Shown: positions 27,721 to 36,757 of the stretch, piece after piece
How the letters are laid out: the number at the start of each line of letters is the position of its first letter
Numbering within the stretch: position 1 is the first letter of the stretch
Source of the DNA: Xanthomonas sp. Leaf131
Lineage (GTDB): Bacteria > Pseudomonadota > Gammaproteobacteria > Xanthomonadales > Xanthomonadaceae
Assembly: GCF_001423495.1 (NCBI RefSeq)
Contig: NZ_LMOG01000003.1
Span: forward strand, 124,001-188,000
Direction: 5' to 3'
Length of the DNA stretch: 64,000 nt
Made by a program: the position numbers and the translations under genes
Notes under the pieces: model-generated
Told to the model about the DNA's origin: nothing
The model's database searches: none
What the model saw: only the letters and a program-made list of their open reading frames with translations

Positions 27721-28187
27721 GCGCGCAACCGAACGTGCACCAGGACATCCTCTCCAGGGCCGCGTCGCGCTGGGTGAGGTGGGGCATCCCGGCATTCTGG
27801 CTGGGCTGGGGCGTGCTTTACACGGTCGGTGTGCTGACCCGCGACCCTAGGGTCGCGACCGGCGGGCCGTGGCATTGGATCGTGCCGGCGCTGGTGGTGG
27901 CCATGGCCCTGCGTTGGCTGCGGCAACCGGCGCGCTGGGCGCAGGTGTACGACGCCGGCGATGCCTTGCTGGTCGAGCGGCAGGGACGGCGGCAACGCAT
28001 CGACCTGCGTGACCTGCGCGCGGTCGAGCCGGCCTGGCTGATTCCGCCGGTGCGCCTGGCACTGCAGGTGCAGGCTGCCAACGCCGCTGTAATTTTCCTG
28101 CCTGCCCGCGGCCGGTCGCCCGAACTGCTTGCCACCGACCTGATGGCGCGCGCCGATGCGCGCCGCGCAACCACAGGAACTGCATGA
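27717..28187 (+). CDS. Small inner-membrane protein, unknown function
   Basis: About 156 residues if read from a TTG that overlaps the dapD stop (TTGA). Two hydrophobic segments at about residues 22-42 ([17 protein letters not shown]) and 52-66 are followed by a cytoplasmic part with beta-rich character ([24 protein letters not shown]), suggestive of a PH-like module but not proven. A GTG 18 bp further on is an alternative start. The tight spacing on both sides (overlap with dapD, 1 bp to the next gene) indicates an operon member. I do not recognise a family. Confidence 0.7.
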   Translation: MSAQPNVHQDILSRAASRWVRWGIPAFWLGWGVLYTVGVLTRDPRVATGGPWHWIVPALVVAMALRWLRQPARWAQVYDAGDALLVERQGRRQRIDLRDLRAVEPAWLIPPVRLALQVQAANAAVIFLPARGRSPELLATDLMARADARRATTGTA

Positions 28188-28188
28188 C

Positions 28189-28545
28189 ATGACCACGCTA
28201 TACGGACTCAAAAACTGCGACACCTGCAAAAAAGCCACCAAGTGGCTGGACCGCTTCGATGTCGCCTACACCTTTGTCGATTACCGCGATCACAAGCCCG
28301 AGCCGGAGACGCTGGTGGCATGGGCTGACCAGGCCGGCGGATTCGATGCGCTGATCAACAAGTCCTCGACCACCTGGCGGCAACTGCCGGACAACCGCAA
28401 GGCCGCCGCCAGCGCCGCCGAATGGAAGCTGCTGCTGCGCGAATACCCGCAACTGATCCGCCGGCCGGTGGTCGTCACCGATGACGGCCAGCTCAGCCAG
28501 GGGTTTTCGGACAACGGTTTCAAGCAGCGCTTCGGCATTGCGTGA
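28189..28545 (+). CDS. ArsC/Spx-family protein (YffB-like)
   Basis: 118-residue thioredoxin-fold protein of the arsenate reductase/Spx superfamily. It has a CxxC-like N-terminal motif (GLKNCDTCKKATKWLD) and the conserved SSTTWRQLP and LIRRPVV segments typical of the YffB group, which is frequently found beside dapE. Its substrate is not established; true arsenate reduction should not be assumed. The ATG at 28189 has AGGAAC upstream; a longer in-frame reading into the previous gene is not needed. It lies 44 bp before dapE. Confidence 0.9.
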   Translation: MTTLYGLKNCDTCKKATKWLDRFDVAYTFVDYRDHKPEPETLVAWADQAGGFDALINKSSTTWRQLPDNRKAAASAAEWKLLLREYPQLIRRPVVVTDDGQLSQGFSDNGFKQRFGIA

Positions 28546-28589
28546 GCCGGTGCTGCCGCAGTTTCCTACTTCTACAGTGATTCCCGATT

Positions 28590-29717
28590 ATGTCCGACAT
28601 TGTTGACCTCACCTGTGAACTGATCTCACGCCCGTCGGTGACGCCGGACGATGCCGGCTGCCAGGAACTGATCGCGCAGCGTCTGGCGCGCGCCGGCTTT
28701 GCTATCGAACACCTGCGCCTGGGCGAGGTGGACAATCTATGGGCCACGCATGGCAGCGGCGCTCCGGTGCTGGTGCTGCTCGGGCATACCGATGTGGTGC
28801 CGCCGGGGCCGCGCGAGGCGTGGACCAGCGATCCGTTCGACCCGCAGATTCGCGACGGCGTGCTGTACGGGCGCGGCGCTGCCGACATGAAGAGCGGGGT
28901 GGCCGCCTTCGTGGTCGCCGCCGAGCAGTTCGTTGCCGCGCATCCGCAGCACACCGGCACGCTGGCGCTGCTGCTGACCTCCGACGAAGAAGGCGATGCC
29001 ATCGATGGCGTGCGGCGGGTGGCCGATCTGTTCCGCGAGCGGGGGCAAACGATCGATTGGTGCATCACCGGCGAGCCGTCGTCCACCGAGCGGCTGGGCG
29101 ACCTGTTGCGCGTCGGCCGCCGCGGCAGCTTGTCCGGCACGCTGACGGTGAAAGGCGTGCAGGGGCATGTGGCGTATCCGCACAAGGCGCGCAATCCGAT
29201 CCATCTGGCAGCACCTGCATTGGCAGAGTTGGTCGCACGGCAATGGGACGCCGGCTTCGAAAGTTTTCCGCCGACCAGCCTGCAGGTTTCCAACATCCAT
29301 GCCGGCACTGGCGCCAACAACGTGATTCCCGGCGAGCTGCAGGTGGCCTTCAATCTGCGCTACACCCCGCATTGGGATGCACCGCGACTGGAAGCGGAGA
29401 TTGCCGCAGTGCTGGATCGCCACGCGTTGGAGTATTCGCTGCGCTGGCATCGCAGCGGCGAGCCGTTCTACACCCCGGAAGGGCGCTTGCGCAGCGTGGC
29501 GCGTGAGGTATTGGGCCAGTTTGCCGGCGCGCCACCGGAAGAAAGCACCGGTGGTGGCACCTCCGATGCGCGTTTCATCGCGCCGCTTGGCGCGCAATGC
29601 ATCGAGGTCGGCCCGGTCAACGCCAGCATTCACCAGGTCGACGAGCACGTGCGCGTGGCCGATCTGGAAGCGCTGCCGGCGTTGTACCGCACGCTGATCG
29701 AACGCCTGCTGGTCTGA
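28590..29717 (+). CDS. dapE: Succinyl-diaminopimelate desuccinylase
   Basis: M20 zinc hydrolase releasing LL-diaminopimelate for lysine and peptidoglycan. 375 residues, the usual length. Zinc-site motifs are in order: GHTDVVPPG (His66), [24 protein letters not shown] with the catalytic Glu, [13 protein letters not shown], and the C-terminal [11 protein letters not shown] and [10 protein letters not shown]. It is the last gene of the map-glnD-dapD operon. No terminator was found in the 194 bp before the next, convergent gene. Confidence 0.98.
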   Translation: MSDIVDLTCELISRPSVTPDDAGCQELIAQRLARAGFAIEHLRLGEVDNLWATHGSGAPVLVLLGHTDVVPPGPREAWTSDPFDPQIRDGVLYGRGAADMKSGVAAFVVAAEQFVAAHPQHTGTLALLLTSDEEGDAIDGVRRVADLFRERGQTIDWCITGEPSSTERLGDLLRVGRRGSLSGTLTVKGVQGHVAYPHKARNPIHLAAPALAELVARQWDAGFESFPPTSLQVSNIHAGTGANNVIPGELQVAFNLRYTPHWDAPRLEAEIAAVLDRHALEYSLRWHRSGEPFYTPEGRLRSVAREVLGQFAGAPPEESTGGGTSDARFIAPLGAQCIEVGPVNASIHQVDEHVRVADLEALPALYRTLIERLLV

Positions 29718-29911
29718 GTTGCCAGGGCATGCCCATGCCAGGCGCTGGTTTGCAGAAGACGCAGCCAGCGTCACGGCATGCTGTCACCTGCGGCATGCCG
29801 ATGCTGCTGCGCGACGCGGGCATCGCCACGCCGCGCTAAGACTTCTCGGAGTGCAGCAGCATCTCGCGCGCACCGTGCTGCCAGGCGGCATGCACGCACA
29901 AGGCTCGTGGG

Positions 29912-30796
29912 CTAGTCGAACGTCCAGAACGGCGGTTTGATCGCCTCGCGCCAATGCGATTCGTCGGCGAGATAGAACGTCTGTGCGGACGCCTTGGCAA
30001 ACCAGGTTGCCGCCGTCTCCACGTCGCGCGTCACGCCGCTGCTGCCACGTCCGAGCAGCAGGCCGGAGAAATACTGGCCATACACATTGCCCTGGTCCGC
30101 CGCGCGCCGGTACCAGCGCAGCGCCTCCGCACCGTCTCTGCTCACGCCACCCATTCCCTTTTCATGGAGCGCGCCAAGATCGACCTGCGCCTCGGCGTCA
30201 CCGTTACGGGCGCGGCGCTGGATGTCGCGTGCCAGCGGGTGCAATGCACCGTCGCCTGGCGCGATGGCGGCGGGAAGCACCGACGATCCGGATGCGGAGC
30301 GCTCATAGATCGTTGCGCGCAGATCCCAGCGCAACGCCGCAGCCGCCTCCCCACGGTCGCGGTGAAACTTGGCGAGCTCGGCGATGGCATACGGGTTTCC
30401 ATGCATGGCCGCTGCCAGGTACCAGCGCTCGCCCTTGCGTGGCGACGCACGTAATGCGACGCGCTGGTCGATGTACGGGCTGTCGGGATGGAAGAGCGTC
30501 CCGCTTGCCCAGATTCGTCCCAGCGCCAGTTCGGCGCGGGTGTTACGAAACGTCCATGGAGTGATCGCGGCGGCGCGCTCGTACCAGTGGATGGCGCGTG
30601 GGTCGTTGCGTGCTTCCAGGCGTTCGGCCGCATTCCACGCGCTGTCGAAACTGCCGTCGGCCCCTTGTTGTTCCAGCTGTTGCAGATAGGCGGGATCGGT
30701 GCGTGGAGGGTTGCTGCTGCAGGCCTGCAACAGCAAGGCAAGCAGCAGGGCAAGCAGCAGGGCCAGGGGCGACATGCGTCCGATGCGTGGGGTCAT
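29912..30796 (-). CDS. Sel1/TPR-repeat lipoprotein
   Basis: About 294 residues. The N-terminus is a lipoprotein signal: a run of ALLLALLLALLL followed by the lipobox LQAC-SSN. The mature protein has alpha-helical repeats, with Sel1-type units near the C-terminus (AEAQVDLGALHEKGMGGVSR and GNVYGQYFSGLLLGRGSSGV). It is probably a periplasmic, membrane-anchored protein-interaction scaffold; no enzymatic motif is seen. Start is uncertain: Met codons at 30826, 30796 and 30775 all precede the hydrophobic core and none has a strong RBS. It is divergent from the asnB leader. Confidence 0.82.
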   Translation of the reverse strand: MTPRIGRMSPLALLLALLLALLLQACSSNPPRTDPAYLQQLEQQGADGSFDSAWNAAERLEARNDPRAIHWYERAAAITPWTFRNTRAELALGRIWASGTLFHPDSPYIDQRVALRASPRKGERWYLAAAMHGNPYAIAELAKFHRDRGEAAAALRWDLRATIYERSASGSSVLPAAIAPGDGALHPLARDIQRRARNGDAEAQVDLGALHEKGMGGVSRDGAEALRWYRRAADQGNVYGQYFSGLLLGRGSSGVTRDVETAATWFAKASAQTFYLADESHWREAIKPPFWTFD

Positions 30797-30930
30797 TGCA
30801 TTACTGCCGAGTGCGGGGGCGGTCATTATCCGCGCAATGCGCCGGTGCAACCGCGGGGCGCTCTGCGATACCGGGCTTGGTTGCCATCGCAACAGTTGCG
30901 TCGCCGCCAAAAGCGGGATACGGTCGAGCC

Positions 30931-31023
30931 ATGTCATCGCTTCTGTTCAACGTCGCCAACACCAATAACCGCAACATTCTGCGCGCGAATAATCGTGCGC
31001 GGCCGATGCGGGTCTGCGACTAG
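30931..31023 (+). CDS. Asparagine-rich leader peptide of asnB
   Basis: A 30-codon ORF ending TAG, with Asn at residues 7, 10, 12, 13, 15, 20 and 21 (core N-V-A-N-T-N-N-R-N, then A-N-N). Seven Asn in 15 residues is far above the few percent expected, and the ORF ends just where the downstream RNA can form alternative hairpins ahead of asparagine synthetase. This is the layout of an amino-acid attenuator: ribosomes stall at Asn codons when Asn-tRNA is scarce. The RBS is weak. A possible promoter is TTGCGT (30896-30901) with TACGGT 17 bp on, which would put the transcript start close to the ATG. Confidence 0.85.
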   Translation: MSSLLFNVANTNNRNILRANNRARPMRVCD

Positions 31024-31083
31024 GCGAAGTACACCAAACGCCCAGGAATCAGAAAACCCGCATCGGCCGATGCGGGTTTTTTT
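31001..31083 (+). promoter_or_regulatory. asnB transcription attenuator (antiterminator/terminator)
   Basis: Segment 2, GGCCGATGCGGGT (31001-31013), and segment 4, the same 13 bases at 31065-31077, both pair with segment 3, ACCCGCATCGGCC (31056-31068 region). The 3:4 pair is a terminator: palindrome AAAACCCGCATCGG/CCGATGCGGGTTTT (31053-31080) with seven T (31077-31083). The 2:3 pair is the antiterminator. Segment 2 overlaps the last codons of the leader ORF. A ribosome that finishes the ORF masks it (termination), while one stalled at Asn20-21 leaves it free (read-through). A small GC hairpin (30981-31000) spans the last Asn codons. Confidence 0.85.
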
Positions 31084-31154
31084 ATGGGTGTCATTCTCGT
31101 GCAGCACGCTTCCCACCGGCCGCCAATCCCCGCAGTTTCATCAGGAGTGTTTCC

Positions 31155-32849
31155 ATGTGTTCCATCTTCGGTATTTTCGGCCTGCAACCCGGTGACGATC
31201 TGCAGGCATTGCGCCGGCAGGCACTGGAATGTTCGCAGCGGCAGCGCCATCGCGGTCCCGACTGGAGCGGCGTGTATGTCGATACCGGCGCGATCCTGGT
31301 GCATGAGCGGCTGGCCATCGTCGACCCGGCCGGCGGCTCGCAGCCGTTGCTGTCCGAAGATGGCGAGCTTGCGCTTGCGGTGAATGGCGAGATCTACAAC
31401 CATCGCGAGCTCAAGCAGGAATTGACGCAACCTTACGCCTTCCAGACCGGCTCCGATTGCGAGGTGATCAATGCGCTGTATCGCGAGGATGCGCCGGCCT
31501 CCTACCTCAACCGCCTCAACGGCATCTTCGCCTTCGCGTTATGGGACAAGGCGGCCGGGCGGGTGATCATCGCGCGCGATCCGATCGGCGTGGTGCCGCT
31601 GTACTGGGGCCATGATCGCGAAGGCCGCTTGCGGGTGGCCTCCGAACTGAAATCCCTGGTCGACGATTGCGCCGATGCCGCGCAGTTTCCGCCCGGTCAT
31701 TGGTACGACAGCGCCACCGGCGCACTGAGCCGCTACTACGAGCGCGCCTGGCGCGAATACGCCGAAGTGGAAGGCGTGCAGGTGCAGTTGCAGGAATTGC
31801 GCGAGGCCTTCGAGCGCGCGGTGCATCGTCAGTTGATGACCGACGTGCCGTACGGTGTGCTGTTGTCTGGCGGGTTGGATTCGTCGCTGGTCGCCGCCGT
31901 TGCCGCGCGCTACGCACGCCATCGCATCGAAGAGAACGACACCACCGAAGCCTGGTGGCCGCGCCTGCATTCGTTCGCGATCGGTTTGAAAGGCTCGCCC
32001 GATCTGGCCGCCGCCGAAGTCGCCGCCGCCGCGCTGGGCACCGTGCATCACGGTTTTGAATACACCTTCGAAGAAGGCCTGGATGCGCTGCCGGAAGTCA
32101 TTCGCCACATCGAGACCTATGACGTCACCACTATTCGCGCATCCACGCCGATGTTTCTGCTGGCGCGACGGATCAAGGCGATGGGCGTCAAGATGGTGCT
32201 GTCCGGCGAAGGCAGCGACGAAATCTTCGGCGGCTATCTGTACTTCCACAAGGCGCCGAACGCGCGCGAATTCCACGAGGAATTGGTGCGCAAGCTCGAC
32301 GCGCTGAACAACTACGATTGCCTGCGCGCCAACAAGTCGATGATGGCCTGGGGCGTGGAGCCACGCGTGCCGTTCCTGGATCGTGAATTTCTGGACGTGG
32401 CGATGCGCATGGATGCCAGCTTCAAGATGATCGACAAGACCAGCGGCGGCGCCACACGCATGGAAAAAGGCGTATTGCGCGAAGCCTTCGCCGGTTATCT
32501 GCCCGAGTCGATTCTGTGGCGGCAGAAAGAGCAGTTCAGCGATGGCGTGGGTTATGGCTGGATCGATGGCTTGAAAGCGCATGCCGCCGCGCATGTGAGC
32601 GACCGCGAGCTGGCCGCGGCCGACAAGCGCTTCCCGGTCAATTCGCCGCAGACCAAGGAAGCGTATTTCTATCGCACGCTGTTTGCGCAGTTCTTCCCCA
32701 GCCAGGCGGCTGCGGAGACGGTGCCGGGTGGCAAGTCAATCGCGTGTTCGTCGCCGACCGCGATCGCCTGGGATGCGAGCTTTGCCGCGATGGCCGACCC
32801 GTCCGGCCGTGCGATCGCCGGTGTGCACGAACAGGCGCTGGCTTCGTAA
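31155..32849 (+). CDS. asnB: Asparagine synthetase B (glutamine-hydrolysing)
   Basis: Makes Asn from Asp, Gln and ATP. 564 residues. Class II glutaminase domain with nucleophile Cys2 (MCSIFGIFGL), RHRGPDWSG, LAIVDPAGGSQPL and NGEIYNHRE; synthetase domain with PP-loop SGGLDSS at residues 238-244 and SGEGSDEIFGGYLYF. Length and motifs match E. coli AsnB (about 554). The start has AGGAG 8 bp upstream. The preceding Asn-rich leader and terminator (30931-31083) predict induction by asparagine shortage. Confidence 0.98.
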   Translation: MCSIFGIFGLQPGDDLQALRRQALECSQRQRHRGPDWSGVYVDTGAILVHERLAIVDPAGGSQPLLSEDGELALAVNGEIYNHRELKQELTQPYAFQTGSDCEVINALYREDAPASYLNRLNGIFAFALWDKAAGRVIIARDPIGVVPLYWGHDREGRLRVASELKSLVDDCADAAQFPPGHWYDSATGALSRYYERAWREYAEVEGVQVQLQELREAFERAVHRQLMTDVPYGVLLSGGLDSSLVAAVAARYARHRIEENDTTEAWWPRLHSFAIGLKGSPDLAAAEVAAAALGTVHHGFEYTFEEGLDALPEVIRHIETYDVTTIRASTPMFLLARRIKAMGVKMVLSGEGSDEIFGGYLYFHKAPNAREFHEELVRKLDALNNYDCLRANKSMMAWGVEPRVPFLDREFLDVAMRMDASFKMIDKTSGGATRMEKGVLREAFAGYLPESILWRQKEQFSDGVGYGWIDGLKAHAAAHVSDRELAAADKRFPVNSPQTKEAYFYRTLFAQFFPSQAAAETVPGGKSIACSSPTAIAWDASFAAMADPSGRAIAGVHEQALAS

Positions 32850-32867
32850 CGTCGCGACAACTGCAGC

Positions 32868-32896
32868 GGCCGGCATGCGCTCACGCATTGCCGGCC
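32868..32896. terminator. Hairpin between convergent asnB and beta-helix gene
   Basis: Stem GGCCGGCA-TGCG / CGCA-T-TGCCGGCC with a CTCA loop and one bulged base. It sits between the two stop codons. There is no clear T run on either side, so termination strength is uncertain. Confidence 0.5.
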
Positions 32897-32906
32897 ACTG
32901 TTGCGA

Positions 32907-33956
32907 TCACTCGTGGCGCACGCAATAGCCGTAGCGTTGCGGCTCGATGTCCACGCCAGCGACATCGGCCTGGTTGTTGCGCCACAGGTTCGGCTTGAAG
33001 TCTGCCGCGGTGCAGTTGGCGGCGCGGTCCACACCGATGGTGTAAGTGAACGGATTGCCGGCAAAGCGGTTGTTTTCGAACACGTTGTCCTGGCTCATGC
33101 TGTTGTCCCAGCACAGGATTTCCGGTGTGCGGTAGCGAATGGCGCAAGCCAGAAAGATGCCGGCGACCTTGTTGCCTTCGAACTGATTGTTGCTGAAGCG
33201 GTTGCGCCGCGCATCCGACAGATAGATGCCCTGGCTGCCATTGCGCTCGAAGCGGTTATTGCGGATCTCGCTGTCTTCCAGATGCTCGGTGGTCAGGCCT
33301 GCGGCCACGTTGTCGTGGATGTAGTTGTTGACCATCGTGACCTTGGCGGTGCGATTGAACGACACGCCATCCCAGATTGCGCCAGAGACGTCGTTGTTTT
33401 CGATGGTGATCTCGCGCGTGTCGTACTCGCTCAACAGACAGGCGCTGCGGCACTTGTTGACCTGCAGGCCGGCAAGCCGGATGCCCTGGCCGGAACGCAC
33501 TACCACCGCGCTATTGCTCAGGTACGGACGCTCGGGCATGAACTCCTTGTCGCCGGTGCTGGCGACGATCTGCATGTCTTCGATGCTGACATTGCGGATC
33601 ACCCCGGTGGGTTGCTGATTTTCGTAATCGCCAACCACCAGCGCCGGTTGCTGCACGCCATCGGCCATGCGCAGCACGGTGGTCGGGCCCTTGCCGCGCA
33701 GGGTGAGATTGCCGCGGTGGATCGAGACCAGGCCGTTGAGCGGAAATTCGCCTTTTTCCAGACACAACACCGCAGGCGTATCGCTTTGCGGGAGCTTGTC
33801 GATGGCTTTTTGCAGATCCTGGCCCGGGCGCGCTTTGGCGGTGCAGGCGGCGACAGGCGCATCCGGTGGGCCGGATTTGGCCGGTGGCGCTGCCGAGCAG
33901 GCAGTGGCAACGAGCAGAGGTAACAAGGCAGAAACGGAGCGGGCAAGCTGAGGCAT
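32907..33956 (-). CDS. Right-handed parallel beta-helix lipoprotein
   Basis: 349 residues. The N-terminus MPQLARSVSALLPLLVATAC is a signal sequence with a possible lipobox (ATAC-S). The rest is a right-handed beta-helix with Asn-rich turns characteristic of NosD/pectate-lyase-like folds: ITIENNDVSG, VTMVNNYIHDN, SEIRNNRFERNGSQGIYLS, NRFSNNQFEGN. Such folds usually bind or cleave polysaccharide, but no catalytic residues can be assigned. It is probably anchored in the periplasm or outer membrane. A longer reading to 34037 is rejected because it precedes the signal peptide. Confidence 0.87.
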   Translation of the reverse strand: MPQLARSVSALLPLLVATACSAAPPAKSGPPDAPVAACTAKARPGQDLQKAIDKLPQSDTPAVLCLEKGEFPLNGLVSIHRGNLTLRGKGPTTVLRMADGVQQPALVVGDYENQQPTGVIRNVSIEDMQIVASTGDKEFMPERPYLSNSAVVVRSGQGIRLAGLQVNKCRSACLLSEYDTREITIENNDVSGAIWDGVSFNRTAKVTMVNNYIHDNVAAGLTTEHLEDSEIRNNRFERNGSQGIYLSDARRNRFSNNQFEGNKVAGIFLACAIRYRTPEILCWDNSMSQDNVFENNRFAGNPFTYTIGVDRAANCTAADFKPNLWRNNQADVAGVDIEPQRYGYCVRHE

Positions 33957-34200
33957 GCGGATTCCGGTCAGTGGGGGGAGGAGGGCGATGTCGTGGAGAT
34001 GCTCTTCCACATCGCGACGGCCTCTAGTGTGTCCCACCGGACGTTAAGGTCTGGCTGATTCCGGCATGCGCGATTCGGCGCAGGTTCATTGCGTCGCGGC
34101 GGTCGAGACCGCAACGGTGTGTGCGTCACGCCGGAGTGGCCGACGAACATCACAGCTGAGCGCAGCGATCGAGACCTGAGCAGGCCCGCGTTCGCCACAC

Positions 34201-36342
34201 TCAAAAACTGTAAGCCAGCTGCGCATAGATGCGGCGCGGTTCGCCGGGAAAGTGACCGGTGCGTTCGGTGAAACCGCTGACGGCATAGACCTTGTCGAAC
34301 AGGTTCTTGACGTTGACCTGCAGCTTCCACGCATCCCACTGCGTTTGCCAACTCATGTCGAAGATGGCGTACGGTTTGACGCGCTGGCCTTCCAGGCTGA
34401 CTCGCTCGCCCACGTAGTCGGCACCGAATGCAATCGCCGAACGCCAGGCCGGCAGGTCGTAACGCGTCCACAGGCCGAAGGTATTGCGCGGTGCATTGGC
34501 GAAGCGGTCGCCGGAGGCATTGGTGATGCCGTTGGTGCCGGCGTCGAGCACGCGCGCATCGTTGTAGGCGTAGGTGAGGTTGAGCACCCAACGTTCGGTG
34601 AGGTCGGCCAGCAGGTCCACTTCCAGGCCTTCGCTGCGCACCAGGCCGAGCGCGGAGAGCTGATTGACGCCATCGACGATGCTGCCGTTGGCCTGCACGA
34701 TATTGCTGCGCTCGATGCGATACAGCGCGGTGTTGAGGGTGAGTCCGCCATCGTTGAGCGCGGTTTTCAGGCCCACTTCCCACTGCTTGCTGCGCTCGGG
34801 ATCGAACGGTCCGCCGACGCTGCTGTCCTGATTGGCCGCATCCTGCGGCAGAAAGCCGCTGGCATAACTTGCGTAGGCATTGATGCCATCGCGCAGTACG
34901 AAGGTGCTGCCCACGCGCCAACTGAGATCGTTGCCGGTGACGCGCGAGCCATCCAGCAGGTTGTCGTCCTTGAAGCCGTCCCAACGCAGCCCGGCCATCG
35001 CAAACCAGCGCGGCGTCAGTGTGAGTTCGTCCTGCAGATACGCACCGTAGCGCTGGCTGCGCGTGCTGGTGGCACGCCAGGGCAGGCTGTCCAGACCGTA
35101 GTCGTAAAAGCCGCTGCGCCCGTACATCGGGTTGAACAGATCGATGCCCGGCACTGGCCCGCGCACGCGGCCGGTGTCGGCAGTATTTGCGGTCTGCGCG
35201 CGAAAATCCGCATCCAGCCGGTAATAATCCGCGCCCATCAGCAACTTGTGCTCGATCGCGCCGATGCGGGTGCGGAACACCGCGTTGACGTTGCTGGAGA
35301 TCGCATCGTTGTCGCGGAACTGATTGCGCAACTGCCGCGTCATCCACTCGGCGGTGCCGTCGCCATCGCGGTCGATCAGGCCCATCGGCTCGTGATAGAT
35401 CTGATGCTCGTCGTTCTTGAACCAGCGCAGCGCCATGTCCACGTCCCACGCATCCGACGGCGCAAAGCGATACTGCGCGAAGGCCACCTTGGCGCGCATG
35501 TCGAGAAAATCGGTGGACTCGTTGTGGTTCCAGCGACGATTGGTCAGAAAGTTGCCGTTGTCGTCCACCGGTACGCCGCGCAAGCGATTGCCGCCCAGGT
35601 TCTGGGTGATGTCGGTGTACTGCAAGGTGAGTTCGCCGGTCTGGCCAATGTCGAACGCCACCGACGCATCGCCGATCTGGCTCTGGCTATCGGTGTTCCA
35701 TCGAAAACCATCTTCGCCATCGGCGTAGGCACCGATGCGGTAACGGATGCGCCCATCGTCGCGTGCCGGGCCGGTGGCTTCGAACGAGGCTGCACCGAAG
35801 GATTGATTACCCACCTGCAGCTCCACCCGACGCGCGGCCTGATGGCCGGGTTTGCGGGTGACGTAGTTGATGACGCCACCGGGTTCGCCACCGCCATACA
35901 ACGCACCGGCCGGGCCCTTGAGTACTTCCACGCGTTCGATGTTGAACAGCTGCGGCACCGAAAAACCCGCGTACGGATCGCCGCGCAATCCGTCGTACAA
36001 CACGTTTTCCTGGCGGAATCCACGCAAGGTGACGCCCGCATAGCTGAAGAAACTGATGCCGCTGATGCTGCGATACAGGTCGGTGATCTGCCGCGCCGCC
36101 TGGTCGTCGATCAATTCGCGCGGCAGCACCTGCACCGACTGCGGCACCAGCGCCAGCGGCGTGTCGGTGCGCGTGGCGACCGCTGCGTCTTCGGACTTGT
36201 AGAGCGTCTGCGCACGGCCCACAACATTGACGCCATCGAGTTCGGTGACGGCAGGCGAGGTGCTGGTCTGCTGAGCGAAAGCGGATGGCGAGGGGAGGGC
36301 GAGCGCAACGGCGAGCGCGGTGACAAGAAGCGTGGGGCGCAT
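34201..36342 (-). CDS. TonB-dependent siderophore receptor
   Basis: Outer-membrane active transporter, 713 residues. Signal peptide MRPTLLVTALAVALALPSPS ending AFA-QQ; TonB box region (ELDGVNVVGR); plug domain with PQSVQVLPRELIDDQ and VEVLKGPAGALYGGGEPGG, which is the ferric-siderophore subgroup pattern; then a 22-strand barrel ending in the aromatic LAYSF. No N-terminal signalling domain is present, so it is not a FecA-type transducer. A Fur-box-like sequence directly upstream (36350-36368) supports iron regulation. The ligand is unknown, and no siderophore synthesis genes are nearby. Confidence 0.93.
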   Translation of the reverse strand: MRPTLLVTALAVALALPSPSAFAQQTSTSPAVTELDGVNVVGRAQTLYKSEDAAVATRTDTPLALVPQSVQVLPRELIDDQAARQITDLYRSISGISFFSYAGVTLRGFRQENVLYDGLRGDPYAGFSVPQLFNIERVEVLKGPAGALYGGGEPGGVINYVTRKPGHQAARRVELQVGNQSFGAASFEATGPARDDGRIRYRIGAYADGEDGFRWNTDSQSQIGDASVAFDIGQTGELTLQYTDITQNLGGNRLRGVPVDDNGNFLTNRRWNHNESTDFLDMRAKVAFAQYRFAPSDAWDVDMALRWFKNDEHQIYHEPMGLIDRDGDGTAEWMTRQLRNQFRDNDAISSNVNAVFRTRIGAIEHKLLMGADYYRLDADFRAQTANTADTGRVRGPVPGIDLFNPMYGRSGFYDYGLDSLPWRATSTRSQRYGAYLQDELTLTPRWFAMAGLRWDGFKDDNLLDGSRVTGNDLSWRVGSTFVLRDGINAYASYASGFLPQDAANQDSSVGGPFDPERSKQWEVGLKTALNDGGLTLNTALYRIERSNIVQANGSIVDGVNQLSALGLVRSEGLEVDLLADLTERWVLNLTYAYNDARVLDAGTNGITNASGDRFANAPRNTFGLWTRYDLPAWRSAIAFGADYVGERVSLEGQRVKPYAIFDMSWQTQWDAWKLQVNVKNLFDKVYAVSGFTERTGHFPGEPRRIYAQLAYSF

Positions 36343-36349
36343 TGGTTAC

Positions 36350-36368
36350 TAATGGGAATGGTTATCAA
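36350..36368 (-). promoter_or_regulatory. Candidate Fur box
   Basis: On the minus strand the 19 bp read TTGATAACCATTCCCATTA, close to the Fur consensus of repeated NATWAT half-sites (GATAAC, CATTCC, CATTAG). It begins 8 bp upstream of the receptor ATG. Confidence 0.5.
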
Positions 36369-36474
36369 GTGCATCTTAGCATGCGATACGTGCGTCGTTG
36401 AACGGATGGCCAGCCTTGCGGATGCATGGATGCATGCGCGTGCAAATGTGCAGAAATGCAGAAATGCAGAGCAT

Positions 36475-36521
36475 CCCTTCTCCCACCGGGAGAAGGTGCC
36501 CGAAGGGCGGATGAGGGTACG
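36475..36521. repeat. REP-like palindromic repeat
   Basis: Palindrome CCTTCTCCC-ACC-GGGAGAAGG (36476-36496), followed by TGCCCGAAGGGCGGATGAGGGTACG. The same GCCCGAAGGGCGGAT block follows the second palindrome at 36677-36713. This is a widespread Xanthomonas-type intergenic repeat. Confidence 0.75.
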
Positions 36522-36593
36522 GGCGAAGCCTCGTGTCATCCCCTGCGCGATATGACGTTGAAAACGAACGGAAGGGGCCGCATCGCATGCCAT

Positions 36594-36715
36594 CGGACGC
36601 ATGGCATGCGTCCGTACCCTCACCCCAACCCCTCTCCCGGCGGGAGAGGGGCTTCTCAGGCATCCCGCGCTCGCTGTCCTTCTTCCATTGGGAGAAGGCG
36701 CCCGAAGGGCGGATT
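36594..36715. repeat. Cluster of palindromic repeats beside the TonB receptor gene
   Basis: A 21-bp perfect palindrome CGGACGCATG-G-CATGCGTCCG (36594-36614), a CCCTCTCCC-GGC-GGGAGAGGGG palindrome (36631-36652) and a second CCTTCTTCCATTGGGAGAAGG unit with GCCCGAAGGGCGGA (36677-36713). Together with the unit at 36475 these fill most of the 415-bp gap; no gene is seen in it. Confidence 0.75.
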
Positions 36716-36757
36716 CTTCGAAGCCTGTCTCCGACAGAGCAGACAACGCTGGCGGGC

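Noticed and set aside
28189..28545. Genuine arsenate reductase operon
   Set aside because: No arsB, arsR or acr3 gene nearby; the protein belongs to the YffB group usually found next to dapE.
29718..29911. Small ORF between dapE and the Sel1 lipoprotein gene
   Set aside because: Only short frames without RBS or compositional support, and rich in ATGC repeats.
31001..31083. T-box or other riboswitch upstream of asnB
   Set aside because: No T-box sequence is present, and the Asn-rich ORF with alternative hairpins explains the region better.
36475..36715. CRISPR array
   Set aside because: The repeats are palindromes with irregular spacing and of different types, without uniform direct repeats and spacers.
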